Origin: Talinum fruticosum
Taxonomy: Eukaryota > Streptophyta > Magnoliopsida > Caryophyllales > Talinaceae
Direction of reading: 5' to 3'
Length of the DNA: 64,000 nt
NCBI GenBank assembly: GCA_021018815.1
Contig: JAITYX010000032.1
Span: forward strand, 682,001 to 746,000
This document shows, in pieces, positions 63,225 to 64,000 of this stretch. The notes below the pieces were generated by a model. That model was given only the letters and a program-made list of their open reading frames with translations. It was not told the origin of the DNA and did no database searches. Position numbers and translations under genes: made by a program. Position 1 is the stretch's first letter. The number at the start of each line of letters is the position of its first letter.

Positions 63225-64000
63225 GAGTTGGAGCTAATCACAATTATTATCTACTAATAATCTAGTTTATTCCCTTCATGCAAATCGTATAATATTTATA
63301 TGGCTTTATCTTTTCATCCTAGGTCAAATTCCCGCTCACCCTTAAAAAAAACAAAAAAAAGGCGTAGAGTTTGTTTATGCGTATTTGTGCTTGAGAAGGA
63401 TTCAAATTCAAACCAAAAATGAAAAAGACATCAAGTAGTCAATTTAGAGCAGTAAATTCAACCTAAATCCACTGGTATTAAGCTGTCAATTTAAAATAAA
63501 ATTGTATATTGGCATATTAACTAGGGATAATCTCTATGATGTTGGCATTTAATTATTTTATATTGTTTTAAATAGGGATAATTTGTTCATTTATAATATA
63601 GCCTCTTTTAGATTAAAAAAATAGGGATAATTTGGATTTTTTAATGGAGAGAATTTTGCCAAGTTACTAATAATAGCATTATTGACGGTTTTTGTTTAAG
63701 ATAATAAAATGTATATTTATTTTTTCTTCAAATATGATTTAATATGTGGTTTTATATAGATAATTATTAAATGTGTTTTTTTACAACGAAGCCTAAATAA
63801 TGGAAGAAAAAACCATTGATATTATAATCACATACCTAGGTCAAAATTGACCCGAATCGAACAGACCAATTTAAAATCCGACCTGAACCAACAACTGAAA
63901 CACAATTGATTTCAATCTGAAACCTGAAATAAAATTGATTTGAAATCAAACTAACTTAAAACTTAATTGAACTAGTTTTGACCTACACCCGAAATGATCC
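63225..64000. other. MYB promoter and right flank, no gene seen
   Basis: The MYB TATA box is near 63293-63300 on the minus strand. The rest is A+T-rich, with CCGAATCGAAC / CCTGAACC motifs from 63850 that belong to the same simple dispersed repeat as 16840-17160. Confidence 0.5.

Overview
This is nuclear DNA from a flowering plant, almost certainly a eudicot. The evidence is GT-AG introns, A+T-rich intergenic DNA full of microsatellites and MITEs, and plant-only gene families: a class III peroxidase, a DIVARICATA-type MYB, an S40 senescence regulator and an At1g61900-type GPI-anchored protein. Species cannot be fixed from the sequence. All names rest on recognising motifs by eye; no search was run.

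Layout. On the left are the 3' exons of a pyridoxal-phosphate homeostasis (YggS/PLPBP) gene (206-3443, +), whose large intron holds four copies of a roughly 324-bp tandem repeat. Next come a peroxidase resembling Arabidopsis PRX21 (6035-8209, +) and a nine-exon gene on the minus strand (9716-15452). The central domain of that gene reads like a domesticated, catalytically altered tyrosine recombinase. From 15.9 to 24.3 kb is repeat-rich DNA: a Harbinger/Tourist MITE with TTA duplications, long trinucleotide arrays, a Copia-type LTR and tRNA-derived SINE candidates. A membrane-bound RING-H2 gene of the NEP1-interacting type lies at 24392-26203 (+). It is followed by decayed LINE pieces (zinc-binding tail and RNase H).

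The S40 gene is at 32730-33297 (-). A 16-kb gene-poor stretch then holds a broken RING-H2 relic and many MITE and microsatellite traces. On the right are a small acylation-type MGNYCC protein (49503-49894, +), the GPI-anchored protein gene (52302-58625, +) with a 12-nt microexon and a chain of overlapping upstream ORFs, and a MYB gene (61144-63212, -) whose last exon carries an in-frame minisatellite.

Six of the eight genes contain at least one single-base reading-frame break, seven in total. All but one are missing bases, nearly all lie in homopolymers, and each is repaired by restoring one base of the run (one by removing a base). This looks like residual long-read assembly error rather than six independent pseudogenes, and automatic gene models here will be truncated or split. 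The genes do not form a pathway or cluster. The most interesting candidate for something undescribed is the tyrosine-recombinase-like gene at 9.7-15.5 kb.
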